Below the pieces are notes generated by a model, which was given only the letters and a program-made list of their open reading frames with translations, was not told the origin of the DNA and searched no databases. Shown piece by piece: positions 23,543 through 32,902 of a DNA stretch of 33,401 bases. Within the stretch, counting starts at the first letter, position 1. Every line of letters starts with the position of its first letter. The stretch comes from Ardenticatenaceae bacterium (GTDB lineage Bacteria > Chloroflexota > Anaerolineae > Ardenticatenales > Ardenticatenaceae), in assembly GCA_026989095.1 (NCBI GenBank), contig JALSKA010000009.1:1-33401 (forward strand). The letters run 5' to 3'. The position numbers and the translations under genes are program-made.

Positions 23543-24088
23543 ATGGAGTGGCCTCTACACGTGGAGCTCAGCGACGGGAGCACAGGCGTGCTGTATCCCA
23601 TGCACCGGCGGGACGTGTGGCGGGCCGCGGCCGGCTTGGCCCGCCTCTCGCGGGAGGATGTCAACTTGGGTGTGGAACACGTCAACGTGGGCCGCGCGGC
23701 CGACCGGTACATGCGCACGCTCAACAGGCCCGGCTACCTGTACGTGTTGGCGGAGGTCGAAGGCCAGTTCGCCGGGCTCGCCTCAGCCCGGCCCGGGCGC
23801 TTCGGCCGGAAGGACCGCCACGTGGCCACGCTGAGCCTCTGGGTTTTGCCGTGGGCCCAAGGGCGCCGGCTCGGCTATTGGATGATGCGCGCTCTGCTGA
23901 GGTGGTGCCAGGAGAGCGGCTACGAGAAGGCCGAGTTGGAGGTCTTCGCCAGCAACGTGCGCGCCCGCCGGCTCTACGAGCAGTTGGGGTTTCAGGTGGA
24001 GGTGCGACAACGGCGGGCCATCAAATTGCCCGGTGGGAGGTACACCGACAACCTGATCATGGGGCGCTTCCTCCGCCCCCCGGAGTGA
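23543..24088 (+). CDS. GNAT family N-acetyltransferase
   Basis: 181 aa from ATG 23543 (a GTG at 23537 is too close to the GGGGG ribosome site). GNAT fold: YVLAEVEGQFAGLASA, then the acetyl-CoA loop QGRRLGYWMMRALLRWC at about 112-128, and the C-terminal NVRARRLYEQLGFQVE block (about 146-161). Substrate unknown; it resembles ribosomal-protein or small-molecule acetyltransferases. It follows ccmB after 12 bases and is convergent with murJ with a 14-base gap; neither link gives a clue to its role. Confidence 0.88.
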   Translation: MEWPLHVELSDGSTGVLYPMHRRDVWRAAAGLARLSREDVNLGVEHVNVGRAADRYMRTLNRPGYLYVLAEVEGQFAGLASARPGRFGRKDRHVATLSLWVLPWAQGRRLGYWMMRALLRWCQESGYEKAELEVFASNVRARRLYEQLGFQVEVRQRRAIKLPGGRYTDNLIMGRFLRPPE

Positions 24089-24102
24089 TGCTCAGCCCGG
24101 GC

Positions 24103-25716
24103 TCACGTCCCGCGCCGGCGCAGGCGCCCAGCCAGGAGATGGGCCACGGCCCGGGCCTCCTCGAGCCCCAGGAGCGCGGCGAGCAGGGCGTACACGCCCA
24201 CGCCCACGAGCGCCGGCACGGCCACGGCCACCAGCCGGCCGACGAGGCCGGCGACGACCATCCCCTCGAGCCACACCAGCGTGGCCGCAACCGCCACTCC
24301 CATGAGGAGCGAGGCCACTGCCGTCCTGCCGGCCATCGGCACGAGCCCCGCCAACACCTGAGCGCCCACGGCCCGGCGGGTCAACCAGAGCATGATGAGG
24401 GCGTGGCCCACCCACTGGACCGAGTTGGCCAACACGAGGGCCAACATGCCCAACACCCGCACGAGGGGCAGGGCCACGGCCAGGTAGATGCCCACGGCCA
24501 CGGCGCCCACGGCGGCCGGCACCATCGTGTTCTGGCGAGCATAATACCCGAAGACGAGCACCTGGTCCACGGCCGCGAAGACCAGGCCGATGAGGTAGAG
24601 GCGCAGGGCCCGGGCTGTCCAGAGTGTGTCCACGGGCGTGAACTCGCCGTGCTCGAAGAGCAGGGCCACGATAGGGGTGGCCAACACGAAGAGCCCCACG
24701 GCCGCCGGCACGATGAGCACGATCACCATGCGCACGCCGGTGCGCAGCGTCTCCCGGTAGCCGTCACGCGCCTCGGTGGCCGCCAGGTGGGAGAGGTTGG
24801 GGAGCACGGCCAAGGAGACGGCCGTGGCCACCAAGCCCAAGGGAAACTGGATGAGCGTGGTGGCATACCGCATCCACCCGATGCTCTGCTCCCCCGTCGT
24901 CGAGGCCAGGCTGCGGTCGATCACGATGCCCAAGTGGCTCACCAGAAAGCCCAGGGCCACGGGCACGTACAGGCGCACGATGCGCCGCAGGGCCGGGTGA
25001 TGCCAGTCGAAGAGCAAGGCCAGGCGCTGATCGCGCAGGTCGGGCAGCAGGATGAGCACTTGCCCCAAGGCGCCGGCCAACATGCCCAGCGCCAGCCCGT
25101 AGATGCGCTCGGGGCCGTCGAAGAGGCGGGAGAAGAGCACGGCGCCCACGATCAGCCCCAAGTTGTAGACCGCCGCGCCGAAGGCCGCGAAGGTGAACCG
25201 CTTGAGGGCGTAGAGGAGCCCCGTCAGCACGCCGCTCACGCCGAGCAGGAGCACGGCCGGCGTGACCAACCGGATCAGGCGCGCGGTGAGGGCCTGGAGC
25301 TCGGCGTCGAACCCGCTCACCAGCAGGGCTGCCAGCCAAGAGGCCGTCAGCTCCAGCACCACCACCAGCAGGGCCACCACGGCAGCCGTGGCGCTCAGGA
25401 CCACGCTCACCAGGCGCCACAGCTCGTCGCGCCGCTCACGGTGCTCGCTGAAGACGGGCACCAGGGCCGAGCTGAGCAGGCCGCCGATCAGCATGTCGTA
25501 AATCATCATGGGGATGGCCGAGGCGGCCACGAAGGCGCTGTAGGCCCCGCTGCTGCCGAACTGGTTGGCGAAGACCGTCTCGCGCACCAGGCCCAGCACC
25601 CGGCTGGCCACGTTGCCCAGGCTGATGATGCCGGCAGCCCGCGCGATGTGACGGCGTTGGGGCACCGGGCGCCCCTGCTCCTCCAGCTGGCCGAGTGGCG
25701 ATGTGTCCACAGTCAT
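24103..25716 (-). CDS. murJ: lipid II flippase MurJ (MviN)
   Basis: 537 aa, about 14 membrane helices of the MATE/MOP fold. Signature features: GNVASRVLGLVRETVFANQFG (residues 34-54; key Arg residues in RVLGLVRE), ASAIPMMIYDMLIGGLLSSALVP (about 65-87) and FSRLFDGPERIYGLALG. MurJ moves lipid II outward for peptidoglycan synthesis. The ATG overlaps the preceding adenylyltransferase stop (ATGA), placing it in an operon with two heptose-nucleotide genes. A related O-antigen-type flippase cannot be excluded in that context. Confidence 0.9.
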   Translation of the reverse strand: MTVDTSPLGQLEEQGRPVPQRRHIARAAGIISLGNVASRVLGLVRETVFANQFGSSGAYSAFVAASAIPMMIYDMLIGGLLSSALVPVFSEHRERRDELWRLVSVVLSATAAVVALLVVVLELTASWLAALLVSGFDAELQALTARLIRLVTPAVLLLGVSGVLTGLLYALKRFTFAAFGAAVYNLGLIVGAVLFSRLFDGPERIYGLALGMLAGALGQVLILLPDLRDQRLALLFDWHHPALRRIVRLYVPVALGFLVSHLGIVIDRSLASTTGEQSIGWMRYATTLIQFPLGLVATAVSLAVLPNLSHLAATEARDGYRETLRTGVRMVIVLIVPAAVGLFVLATPIVALLFEHGEFTPVDTLWTARALRLYLIGLVFAAVDQVLVFGYYARQNTMVPAAVGAVAVGIYLAVALPLVRVLGMLALVLANSVQWVGHALIMLWLTRRAVGAQVLAGLVPMAGRTAVASLLMGVAVAATLVWLEGMVVAGLVGRLVAVAVPALVGVGVYALLAALLGLEEARAVAHLLAGRLRRRGT

Positions 25717-26213
25717 GTTAGGTCACTCAACGTCTTGCTTCGTTGCCGGCGCACGATGTGTTCGACCAGCGCGCTGCTCGAACGGCCCGGCACAGGGGGC
25801 ACCAGGACCAACCGGATGCCCAGGGCCCGAACTACGCCCATTTCGGGCAGCGTGGCCGGCGAGTAGTCGCCCCCCTTGACGTAGACATCGGGGCGGAGGG
25901 CGGCCAGCATAATGGCCGCAGTGACGTGCACCAGGGGGAGCACACCGTCTACGGCCCGCAGCGCGGCCAGGATCCGCGCCCGCTCCTCCCAAGGCACGAA
26001 CGGGCGTTGTCCCCCCTTCAATAAACGCACGCTCTCATCATCATTGACGCCCACCCAGAGCACATCTCCCCGGCGGGCGGCCTCTTCCAGCGTGTGCACG
26101 TGGCCCACGTGGAGCACGTCGAAACAGCCGTTGGTGAAGACGAGCGTGCGGCCTGCCCGGCGGAGTCGGCGGCGCTCCTCAAGGGCAGCCTCCCAAGTCA
26201 GCAGGCGGCTCAT
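25713..26213 (-). CDS. rfaE2: heptose 1-phosphate adenylyltransferase (RfaE2/HldE C-domain type)
   Basis: 166 aa. Cytidylyltransferase-fold nucleotidyltransferase with TNGCFDVLHVGHV (residues 27-39; HxGH-type site), then VGVNDDESVRLLKGGQRPF and DVYVKGGDY (about 111-119), the pattern of D-glycero-beta-D-manno-heptose-1-phosphate adenylyltransferase. It would form the ADP-heptose precursor made by HldE/RfaE. The kinase half is a separate upstream gene (4-base overlap), as in organisms with split HldE. Confidence 0.88.
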   Translation of the reverse strand: MSRLLTWEAALEERRRLRRAGRTLVFTNGCFDVLHVGHVHTLEEAARRGDVLWVGVNDDESVRLLKGGQRPFVPWEERARILAALRAVDGVLPLVHVTAAIMLAALRPDVYVKGGDYSPATLPEMGVVRALGIRLVLVPPVPGRSSSALVEHIVRRQRSKTLSDLT

Positions 26214-27202
26214 GGGCAGCGGGGCTCCTCAGCGGCGTGCAAGGCCGCCTGGGCGGCCAGTTCGGCGCGGGTAGGGGCGTAGTTGCCCAGCACTTGGAGC
26301 ACAAGGCCGGCGGCCACGTTGGCCAGCCAGCACGCCCGGGTGAGGGGCAAACCGGCCAACAGCGCCAGGGCCAACACGGCCATGACCGTATCTCCTGCTC
26401 CAGTCACGTCGAAGACCGTTGCACGGCGCGGCGGGGGCCACTCGCCGTAGCCCTCTCCGTCCAACCACGCAATGCCCTCCTCCCCCAGCGTGACCACGAC
26501 GGCGCCGGCGCGGCAGCGGGTGCGCAAGGCCGCCAACTGGGCTGCACGCCCCTCCCCTGCCGGGCGCAACGGCTCGCCCAGCTCGGCCTCGGCCTCGGCC
26601 CGGTTGCACTTGACCAGGTCGAAGCCGCGAAAACGGCTCAGCCCTCCTTGGGAGTCCACCAACAGCGGCAGGCCACACCGTTCCCGCAGGGCCACACAGT
26701 GGGCGATGAGCCCGTCGGTCACCACGCCGTTGCGGTAGTTGCTCACCACCACGGCCCCGGCCCCTGGTGCCAGGCGCGAGAGGCGCTCCAGCAGGGCGGC
26801 CTCCACGGCGCCGTCGAGGGGACGCCGGTCCACGTAATCGATGCGGGCCAGGTGCTGGCCGTGAACGAAGCTCCCCTCGGCAAGAATGCGGGTCTTGGTG
26901 GTGGTAGGGCGGGAAGGATCCACCACAAGGCCATCCGTGTTCACCCCGGCCGTGCGGAGGGCGTGCTCCAGCTCCTGGCCGGCCGGATCGTCGCCGATGA
27001 CCCCAACGGCCACAGCGTGCCCCTCCAGGCGCGCGATGTTCACTGCCGGGTTGGCGGCCCCTCCCGGCACCACGTGACGGCGTGTGCGTTCCAGCACCGG
27101 CACGGGCGCCTCCCGCGAGAGGCGAGTGGCCCGGCCGATCAGGTATTCGTCGAGCATCAGGTCCCCAACCACGAGGACCGGCTGAACCACTGGGGGCAGC
27201 AC
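26210..27202 (-). CDS. rfaE1: heptose 7-phosphate kinase (RfaE1/HldE N-domain type)
   Basis: 330 aa PfkB/ribokinase-fold kinase from GTG 27202 (AGGA upstream). VVGDLMLDEYLIGRATRLSRE (12-32; key residues GD..LD), then PGGAANPAVNIARL (46-59) and the PfkB catalytic signature DVTGAGDTVMAVLAL near 272-286, with Asp as base. The LSREAPVPV segment is typical of RfaE1. Phosphorylates heptose-7-phosphate. The gmhA, gmhB and hldD homologues of the pathway are not in this window. Confidence 0.87.
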   Translation of the reverse strand: MLPPVVQPVLVVGDLMLDEYLIGRATRLSREAPVPVLERTRRHVVPGGAANPAVNIARLEGHAVAVGVIGDDPAGQELEHALRTAGVNTDGLVVDPSRPTTTKTRILAEGSFVHGQHLARIDYVDRRPLDGAVEAALLERLSRLAPGAGAVVVSNYRNGVVTDGLIAHCVALRERCGLPLLVDSQGGLSRFRGFDLVKCNRAEAEAELGEPLRPAGEGRAAQLAALRTRCRAGAVVVTLGEEGIAWLDGEGYGEWPPPRRATVFDVTGAGDTVMAVLALALLAGLPLTRACWLANVAAGLVLQVLGNYAPTRAELAAQAALHAAEEPRCP

Positions 27203-27278
27203 GTGTTCCTCTCAGCGGTGCGGAAAGCTTCTCCTGCGGACGGGCCCACCTGCGTCGGACCCGAACGGCGCGTGTGAG

Positions 27279-27307
27279 ATTCTACACCAGAAGGGAAACT
27301 TTGCGAA
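27279..27307 (-). promoter_or_regulatory. promoter of the rfaE1-rfaE2-murJ operon
   Basis: On the minus strand TTCGCA (27302-27307), 17 bases, TAGAAT (27279-27284). Leader of about 70 bases. The -35 is the same DNA as the -35 of the divergent tRNA promoter. Confidence 0.5.
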
Positions 27308-27328
27308 AAATCGCGGCCGAGGTATAAT
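27301..27328 (+). promoter_or_regulatory. promoter of tRNA-Arg
   Basis: TTGCGA (27301-27306), 16 bases, TATAAT (27323-27328). Initiation near 27335, seven bases ahead of the mature tRNA. Confidence 0.6.
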
Positions 27329-27341
27329 TGGGGGCAGGCGA

Positions 27342-27413
27342 GCCCCCGTAGCTCAGAGGATAGAGCACTGGCCTCCGGAGCCAGGTGCGCAGGTTCGAGT
27401 CCTGCCGGGGGCA
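27342..27413 (+). tRNA. tRNA-Arg (anticodon CCG)
   Basis: 72 bases forming a full cloverleaf: acceptor GCCCCCG/CGGGGGC, D-arm GCTC/GAGC, anticodon stem CTGGC/GCCAG with loop CTCCGGA (anticodon CCG), a 4-base variable loop, T-arm GCAGG/CCTGC with loop TTCGAGT, and discriminator A. The 3' CCA is not encoded. It reads CGG, a frequent codon in this GC-rich genome. Followed by a terminator. Confidence 0.97.
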
Positions 27414-27424
27414 CCTTCTCGGGC

Positions 27425-27451
27425 GGCCCGGTGACTACGCCGGGCCTTTTT
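27425..27451 (+). terminator. Rho-independent terminator after tRNA-Arg
   Basis: Stem GGCCCGG (27425-27431), 8-base loop, CCGGGCC (27440-27446), then TTTTT. Confidence 0.88.
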
Positions 27452-27469
27452 CATTGGCGTCGGCCGCTT

Positions 27470-27497
27470 TTGGCCTCCCCCGGGAATCGCGTAAAAT
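27470..27497 (+). promoter_or_regulatory. possible promoter of the 2-hydroxyacid dehydrogenase gene
   Basis: TTGGCC (27470-27475), 16 bases, TAAAAT (27492-27497), placed after the tRNA terminator and about 25 bases before the start codon. Weak -35. Confidence 0.35.
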
Positions 27498-27526
27498 AAA
27501 GGCCAAACACGGACAAGGCCCCCACC

Positions 27527-28501
27527 ATGAACAAGGTGTTCGTCACCCGTCCCATTCCCCAGAGCGCCCTCGGCCGCCTACGACGTGAGGCCACCGTGGA
27601 GGTGTGGCCGGGCCCACAGCCGCCGCCCTACCAGGAACTCCGCCGGCACGTGGCCCCGTGTGACGGGCTCCTCTGCTTGCTCACCGACCGCGTGGACGCC
27701 GAGCTCATTGCCTCCGCCCCGAGGCTACGGGTCATCAGCCAGATGGCCGTGGGATACGACAACATAGACGTGGCCGCGGCCACGGCGCGGGGCATCCCCG
27801 TGGGCCACACGCCCGGCGTGCTGACCGAGGCCACGGCCGACCTCACGTGGGCGCTCATCTTGGCCACGGCGCGGCGTGTGCTGGACGGCGTGCGCTTCAT
27901 CGAGGCCGGCCGGTGGACGACGTGGGACCCAATGGGCCTGCTGGGGCTGGAGCTCCACGGGGCCACGCTGGGCATCGTGGGGCTCGGGCGCATCGGGGCC
28001 GCCGTGGCCAGGCGGGCTGCGGGCTTCGGGATGCGGCTCCTCTACACCGGGCCCAGGGAAAAACCCGCCGTGGCCGCCGGCGTGGGCGCCACCTACGCCG
28101 ATTTCGAGACCCTGCTGCGCGAGAGCGACGTGGTGAGCATTCACTGCCCTCTCACCCCGGCCACACGACACCTCTTCGACGCCCGTGCCTTCGCGCTCAT
28201 GAAGCCGGGTGCCATCCTGATCAACACGGCCCGGGGCGGCATCGTGGACCATAAGGCCCTGCTGGACGCCGTTCGGGACGGCCACTTGGGCGGCGCCGGC
28301 CTGGACGTGACTGAGCCAGAACCCCTGCCGGCCGATCACCCTCTTATGGCCCAGGAGCGGGTGCTGATCACCCCTCACATCGGCTCGGCCACCGTGCGCA
28401 CCCGCACTCGCATGGCCGAGATGGCCGTGGCGAACCTCCTGGCCGGCCTGCGGGGCGAGCCGCTGCCCCACTGCGTGAACCCGGAGGTCTACACCGGGTG
28501 A
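27527..28501 (+). CDS. D-2-hydroxyacid dehydrogenase (glyoxylate/hydroxypyruvate reductase type)
   Basis: 324 aa, standard length. NAD-binding Rossmann motif GIVGLGRIG (about 147-155); catalytic Arg in NTARGGIVD (about 236-244), Glu in DVTEPEPLP, and His in TPHIGSAT (about 285-292). The VGYDNIDV and LTEATADLTWALILA segments fit the GyaR/GRHPR branch, which reduces glyoxylate or hydroxypyruvate with NAD(P)H. The Shine-Dalgarno is poor. Its stop TGA overlaps a GTG that could start the next gene, so the two are likely co-transcribed. Confidence 0.9.
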   Translation: MNKVFVTRPIPQSALGRLRREATVEVWPGPQPPPYQELRRHVAPCDGLLCLLTDRVDAELIASAPRLRVISQMAVGYDNIDVAAATARGIPVGHTPGVLTEATADLTWALILATARRVLDGVRFIEAGRWTTWDPMGLLGLELHGATLGIVGLGRIGAAVARRAAGFGMRLLYTGPREKPAVAAGVGATYADFETLLRESDVVSIHCPLTPATRHLFDARAFALMKPGAILINTARGGIVDHKALLDAVRDGHLGGAGLDVTEPEPLPADHPLMAQERVLITPHIGSATVRTRTRMAEMAVANLLAGLRGEPLPHCVNPEVYTG

Positions 28502-28533
28502 TCAGCCGGAGCACAAGCGGAGGTTGGAAGCCC

Positions 28534-29034
28534 GTGGAACACCTGTGGAGCCCTTGGCGAATGGAGTACATCGTGTCGGAGAAGAAACCCGGATGCCCCT
28601 TCTGCCGAGCGCTGAGGGCCGGCGACGACAAGGCCGGCCACATCCTCCACCGCGGCACGCGCTGCTTCATCATCCTGAACAAATACCCCTACAACAACGG
28701 CCACCTGATGGTCCTGCCCTACCGCCACGTGGCCGAGCTCCACGAGCTCACGCCCGAAGAACGGCTCGAGCTCATCGATCTCGTGGAGCTCAGCATCCGC
28801 GCCCTGCGGCAGAGCTCCCGGCCCGACGGCTTCAACGTGGGCATGAACGTGGGCACGGCCGCAGGCGCCGGCGTGTTGGGCCACCTCCACATGCACGTGG
28901 TGCCCCGCTGGAACGGCGACACCAACTACATGACCGTGCTCAACCAAGTGCGCACCATTCCCGAGTTGTTGGAGCAGACGTGGCACCGGCTGAAGCCGGT
29001 GATCGAGGAGTTGGCCTCCTCCGGCCCGGAGTAA
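28534..29034 (+). CDS. HIT-family hydrolase, Ap4A phosphorylase-like
   Basis: 166 aa. Begins (V)EHLWSPWRMEYI, the N-terminal motif of the longer HIT branch related to mycobacterial Ap4A phosphorylase, then CPFCRAL (about 22-28), NGHLMVLPYRHV (about 55-66) and the triad HLHMHVVPRW (about 118-127). It probably cleaves dinucleoside polyphosphates. The start GTG 28534 has GGAGG about 10 bases away; GTG 28498, overlapping the previous stop, would add 12 residues not usual in the family. A second, shorter HIT protein lies at 10872-11228. Confidence 0.88.
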   Translation: MEHLWSPWRMEYIVSEKKPGCPFCRALRAGDDKAGHILHRGTRCFIILNKYPYNNGHLMVLPYRHVAELHELTPEERLELIDLVELSIRALRQSSRPDGFNVGMNVGTAAGAGVLGHLHMHVVPRWNGDTNYMTVLNQVRTIPELLEQTWHRLKPVIEELASSGPE

Positions 29035-29113
29035 CCCCCACGCCACTGTGTGGTTCCGGCACACCTCACCCCTTTTCCCGCTGTTCTCCTCCACAGGGAT
29101 GGCGCCTCGGCCG

Positions 29114-29142
29114 TTTCAGCTTTCGCCGAAGTTTGGTATAAT
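29114..29142 (+). promoter_or_regulatory. promoter candidate for the acyl-CoA dehydrogenase operon
   Basis: TATAAT at 29137-29142 is a perfect -10 box; the -35 is poor (TTTCAG at 29114-29119). Leader about 65 bases, with two purine-rich runs (GAAGGAGGG and GGAGG) before the ATG at 29214. Confidence 0.5.
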
Positions 29143-29213
29143 CCCGGCAGACGGCCCCAAGGGCCGATCAACCGCACATCACAAACCCGAAGGAGGGTAG
29201 ACGGAGGCCGACT

Positions 29214-30389
29214 ATGGACTTCTCGCTCACCGCAGAGCAGCGCATGATCCGGGACGTGGCCCGCGAGTTCGCCCAGCAGGAGATCGCCCCCGTGGCAGCC
29301 AAGTACGACGAGAGCGGCGAATTCCCCTTGGAGACGGTGCGCAAGATGGGCGAATTGGGGCTGATGGGCATCGAGGTGCCCGAGGAATACGGCGGCGCCG
29401 GGCTCGACACCGTGGCCTACGTGCTCGCCCTCGAGGAGATCAGCAGGGCCGACGCGGCCCACGGCACTATCATGTCAGTTTGCAACTCTCTCTTCTGCCA
29501 CGGCTTGCTCCACTTCGGCACGGAGGCCCAGAAGCAGAAGTTCCTGGTGCCCGTCGCCAGTGGGCAGTGGATCGGCGCCTACAGCCTCACCGAGCCGGGC
29601 AGCGGCTCGGACGCGGCCGGAATGCGCACCCGCGCCGTCCGGGAGGGGGACGTGTACGTGATCGAGGGGCGCAAAAGCTGGGTCACCAACGGGCCGGTGG
29701 CCGATGCCATCGTGCTCTTCGCCGTCACCGACCCCGAGGCACACCCCCGTCACCGGGGCATCACCGCCTTCGTGATCGAGACCGACCGGCCCGGCTTCGT
29801 GCGCGGCAAGGTGGAGCCCAAACTGGGCATCCGCGCCAGCGCCACGTGCGAGTGCCTCTACGAGGGGTACCGCTGCCCGGCCGAGAACCGCTTGGGCGCC
29901 GAGGGCGAGGGGTTCAAGATCGCCATGAGCGTGCTGGACGCCGGCCGCATCGGCATTGCCGCCCAAGCCGTGGGCATCGCCCAGGCAGCCTACGAGGCCA
30001 GCGCGCGCTACGCCAAGGAGCGCTACGCCTTTGGCCGCCCCATCGCCGAATTCCAGGCCATCCAGTTCAAGCTGGCCGACATGGCCACGCGCATCGAGGC
30101 CGCCCGCCTCTTGACGCTCAACGCGGCCTTGGCCAAGGAGCGCAGCAAGAAGACGGGCGAGCGGTACACCAAGCTGGCCAGCATGGCCAAGCTCTTCGCC
30201 AGTGAAACGGCCATGTGGGTCACCCACCAGGCCGTGCAGATTCACGGGGGCATGGGATACTCCAAGGAGTTGCCCATCGAGCGCTATTTCCGTGACGCCA
30301 AGATCACCGAGATCTATGAGGGGACCAGCGAAATCCAGCGGCTGGTCATCGCGCGGAACGTGCTCAGGGAAGTGGGCCACGCCCTCTGA
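29214..30389 (+). CDS. acyl-CoA dehydrogenase (short/branched-chain type)
   Basis: 391 aa, typical. N-terminal helices ([20 protein letters not shown]), the flavin/substrate block [15 protein letters not shown] (about 123-137), WVTNG (about 157-161), [21 protein letters not shown] (about 265-285; short motif YAFGRPI), [14 protein letters not shown] and the C-terminal YEGTSEIQR with the catalytic Glu. It makes enoyl-CoA from acyl-CoA and passes electrons to ETF. Good GGAGG site 7 bases before the ATG. It is 16 bases before the acyltransferase gene and in line with propionyl-CoA carboxylase, pointing to branched-chain or odd-chain acid use. Confidence 0.94.
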   Translation: MDFSLTAEQRMIRDVAREFAQQEIAPVAAKYDESGEFPLETVRKMGELGLMGIEVPEEYGGAGLDTVAYVLALEEISRADAAHGTIMSVCNSLFCHGLLHFGTEAQKQKFLVPVASGQWIGAYSLTEPGSGSDAAGMRTRAVREGDVYVIEGRKSWVTNGPVADAIVLFAVTDPEAHPRHRGITAFVIETDRPGFVRGKVEPKLGIRASATCECLYEGYRCPAENRLGAEGEGFKIAMSVLDAGRIGIAAQAVGIAQAAYEASARYAKERYAFGRPIAEFQAIQFKLADMATRIEAARLLTLNAALAKERSKKTGERYTKLASMAKLFASETAMWVTHQAVQIHGGMGYSKELPIERYFRDAKITEIYEGTSEIQRLVIARNVLREVGHAL

Positions 30390-30404
30390 AGGCTGGGAGG
30401 GCGT

Positions 30405-30931
30405 ATGGGGCACACGGGCAAGCCACCCACCACGCGCCGACAGGAGCGCCTCTTCATCTCCCCCTCCCTGGGACGGGAAAACGCGCTCAGCTATTGGTGG
30501 AAGACCGTTCACCCCCTGCGGGTGATGTGGAACTTCGCGTGGATTTATGCCGCCCGCTACTGCCCGTCCTTGGCCCTCAAGCGAGTCCTCCTGCGCCTGA
30601 CCGGCATGAAGGTGGGCCGACACGTCTCCGTGGGGCTGGCCGTGGTCTTCGACATCTTCTTCCCCGAGCTCATAACCATTGGCGACAACACCATCATCGG
30701 CTACAATACGGTCGTGTTGGCCCACGAATTCACGGTCGGCGAGTGGCGCAAGGGCCCCGTCGTCATCGGGCGCGACGTGAGCATCGGCGCCAATTGCACG
30801 ATCCTGCCGGGCGTGGTCATCGGCGACGGGGCCACGGTCTCGGCCATGAGCTTGGTGAACCGCGACGTGCCGGCCGGGGCCTTCGTGGGCGGCGTGCCCA
30901 TCCGCGAGCTTGGGGCAAAAGAGGAGGCATC

Positions 30932-30935
<4 letters not shown>
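30405..30935 (+). CDS. left-handed beta-helix (hexapeptide repeat) acyltransferase
   Basis: 176 aa. After about 65 residues of a helical N-terminus, repeats of the [LIV]GxxxX type run from about 65 to 165: [52 protein letters not shown] (in short pieces [18 protein letters not shown]). His105 in AHEF fits the catalytic histidine of maltose/galactoside O-acetyltransferase relatives. The acceptor is unknown. Its ATG at 30405 has GGGAGG upstream, and the stop overlaps pccB by ATGA, so it is part of the acyl-CoA operon; its presence there is unusual and unexplained. Confidence 0.85.
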
Positions 30936-32485
<1,550 letters not shown>

Positions 32486-32512
32486 CCCCTGGGGCTGAGG
32501 GAGTCACCTGCC

Positions 32513-32902
32513 ATGGACGACTATCTTGACGCCCACGAGCGACATTGGATGGACGCCGAACTCCTGTACCATAACCAACGCTGGGCAAATGCAGATCACT
32601 TGTATGGTATTTCAGTGGAATGTGGTATCAAGGCACTGATGGAGGCTCAGGGAATGAACGTGCCGCGGCAACACCTGCCAACTATTGCGCAACATGTCCA
32701 GAGTTTTCAGTTCGGACAACAAGGACGCCACGCCCGAATTTACCAACTACCCAACTTAAACGCCTTCAATGGATGGAACATGAGCCAAAGATACTGGAAT
32801 CAAGCCCACATTAACAGATGGCTTGTCCAACAGCGTCGCCAACAAGCAGAACAGATGCACAATATCATCACACAGGCTAGGAGAGATGGATGGATATCAT
32901 AA
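32513..32902 (+). CDS. HEPN-like small protein
   Basis: 129 aa, all helical, from ATG 32513 with GAGGGAG about 10 bases upstream. The first part (WMDAELLYHNQRWANADHLY, residues 12-31, then ECGIKALMEAQG) has the spacing of HEPN helices 1-2, where small, E and lysine-rich segments pair. The later RYWNQAH (about 92-98, R-x5-H) matches the R-x(4-6)-H catalytic motif of HEPN ribonucleases and sits in the expected C-terminal helix, preceded by W as in many HEPN proteins. Such proteins are often toxins or effectors. It overlaps the next gene by 13 bases, so both are probably one unit. The HEPN assignment is pattern-based and tentative. Confidence 0.5.
   Translation: MDDYLDAHERHWMDAELLYHNQRWANADHLYGISVECGIKALMEAQGMNVPRQHLPTIAQHVQSFQFGQQGRHARIYQLPNLNAFNGWNMSQRYWNQAHINRWLVQQRRQQAEQMHNIITQARRDGWIS

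Noticed and set aside
22876-25866. 996-codon open frame across ccmB, the GNAT gene and murJ
   Set aside because: Crosses three well-supported genes on both strands and has no recognisable domain.
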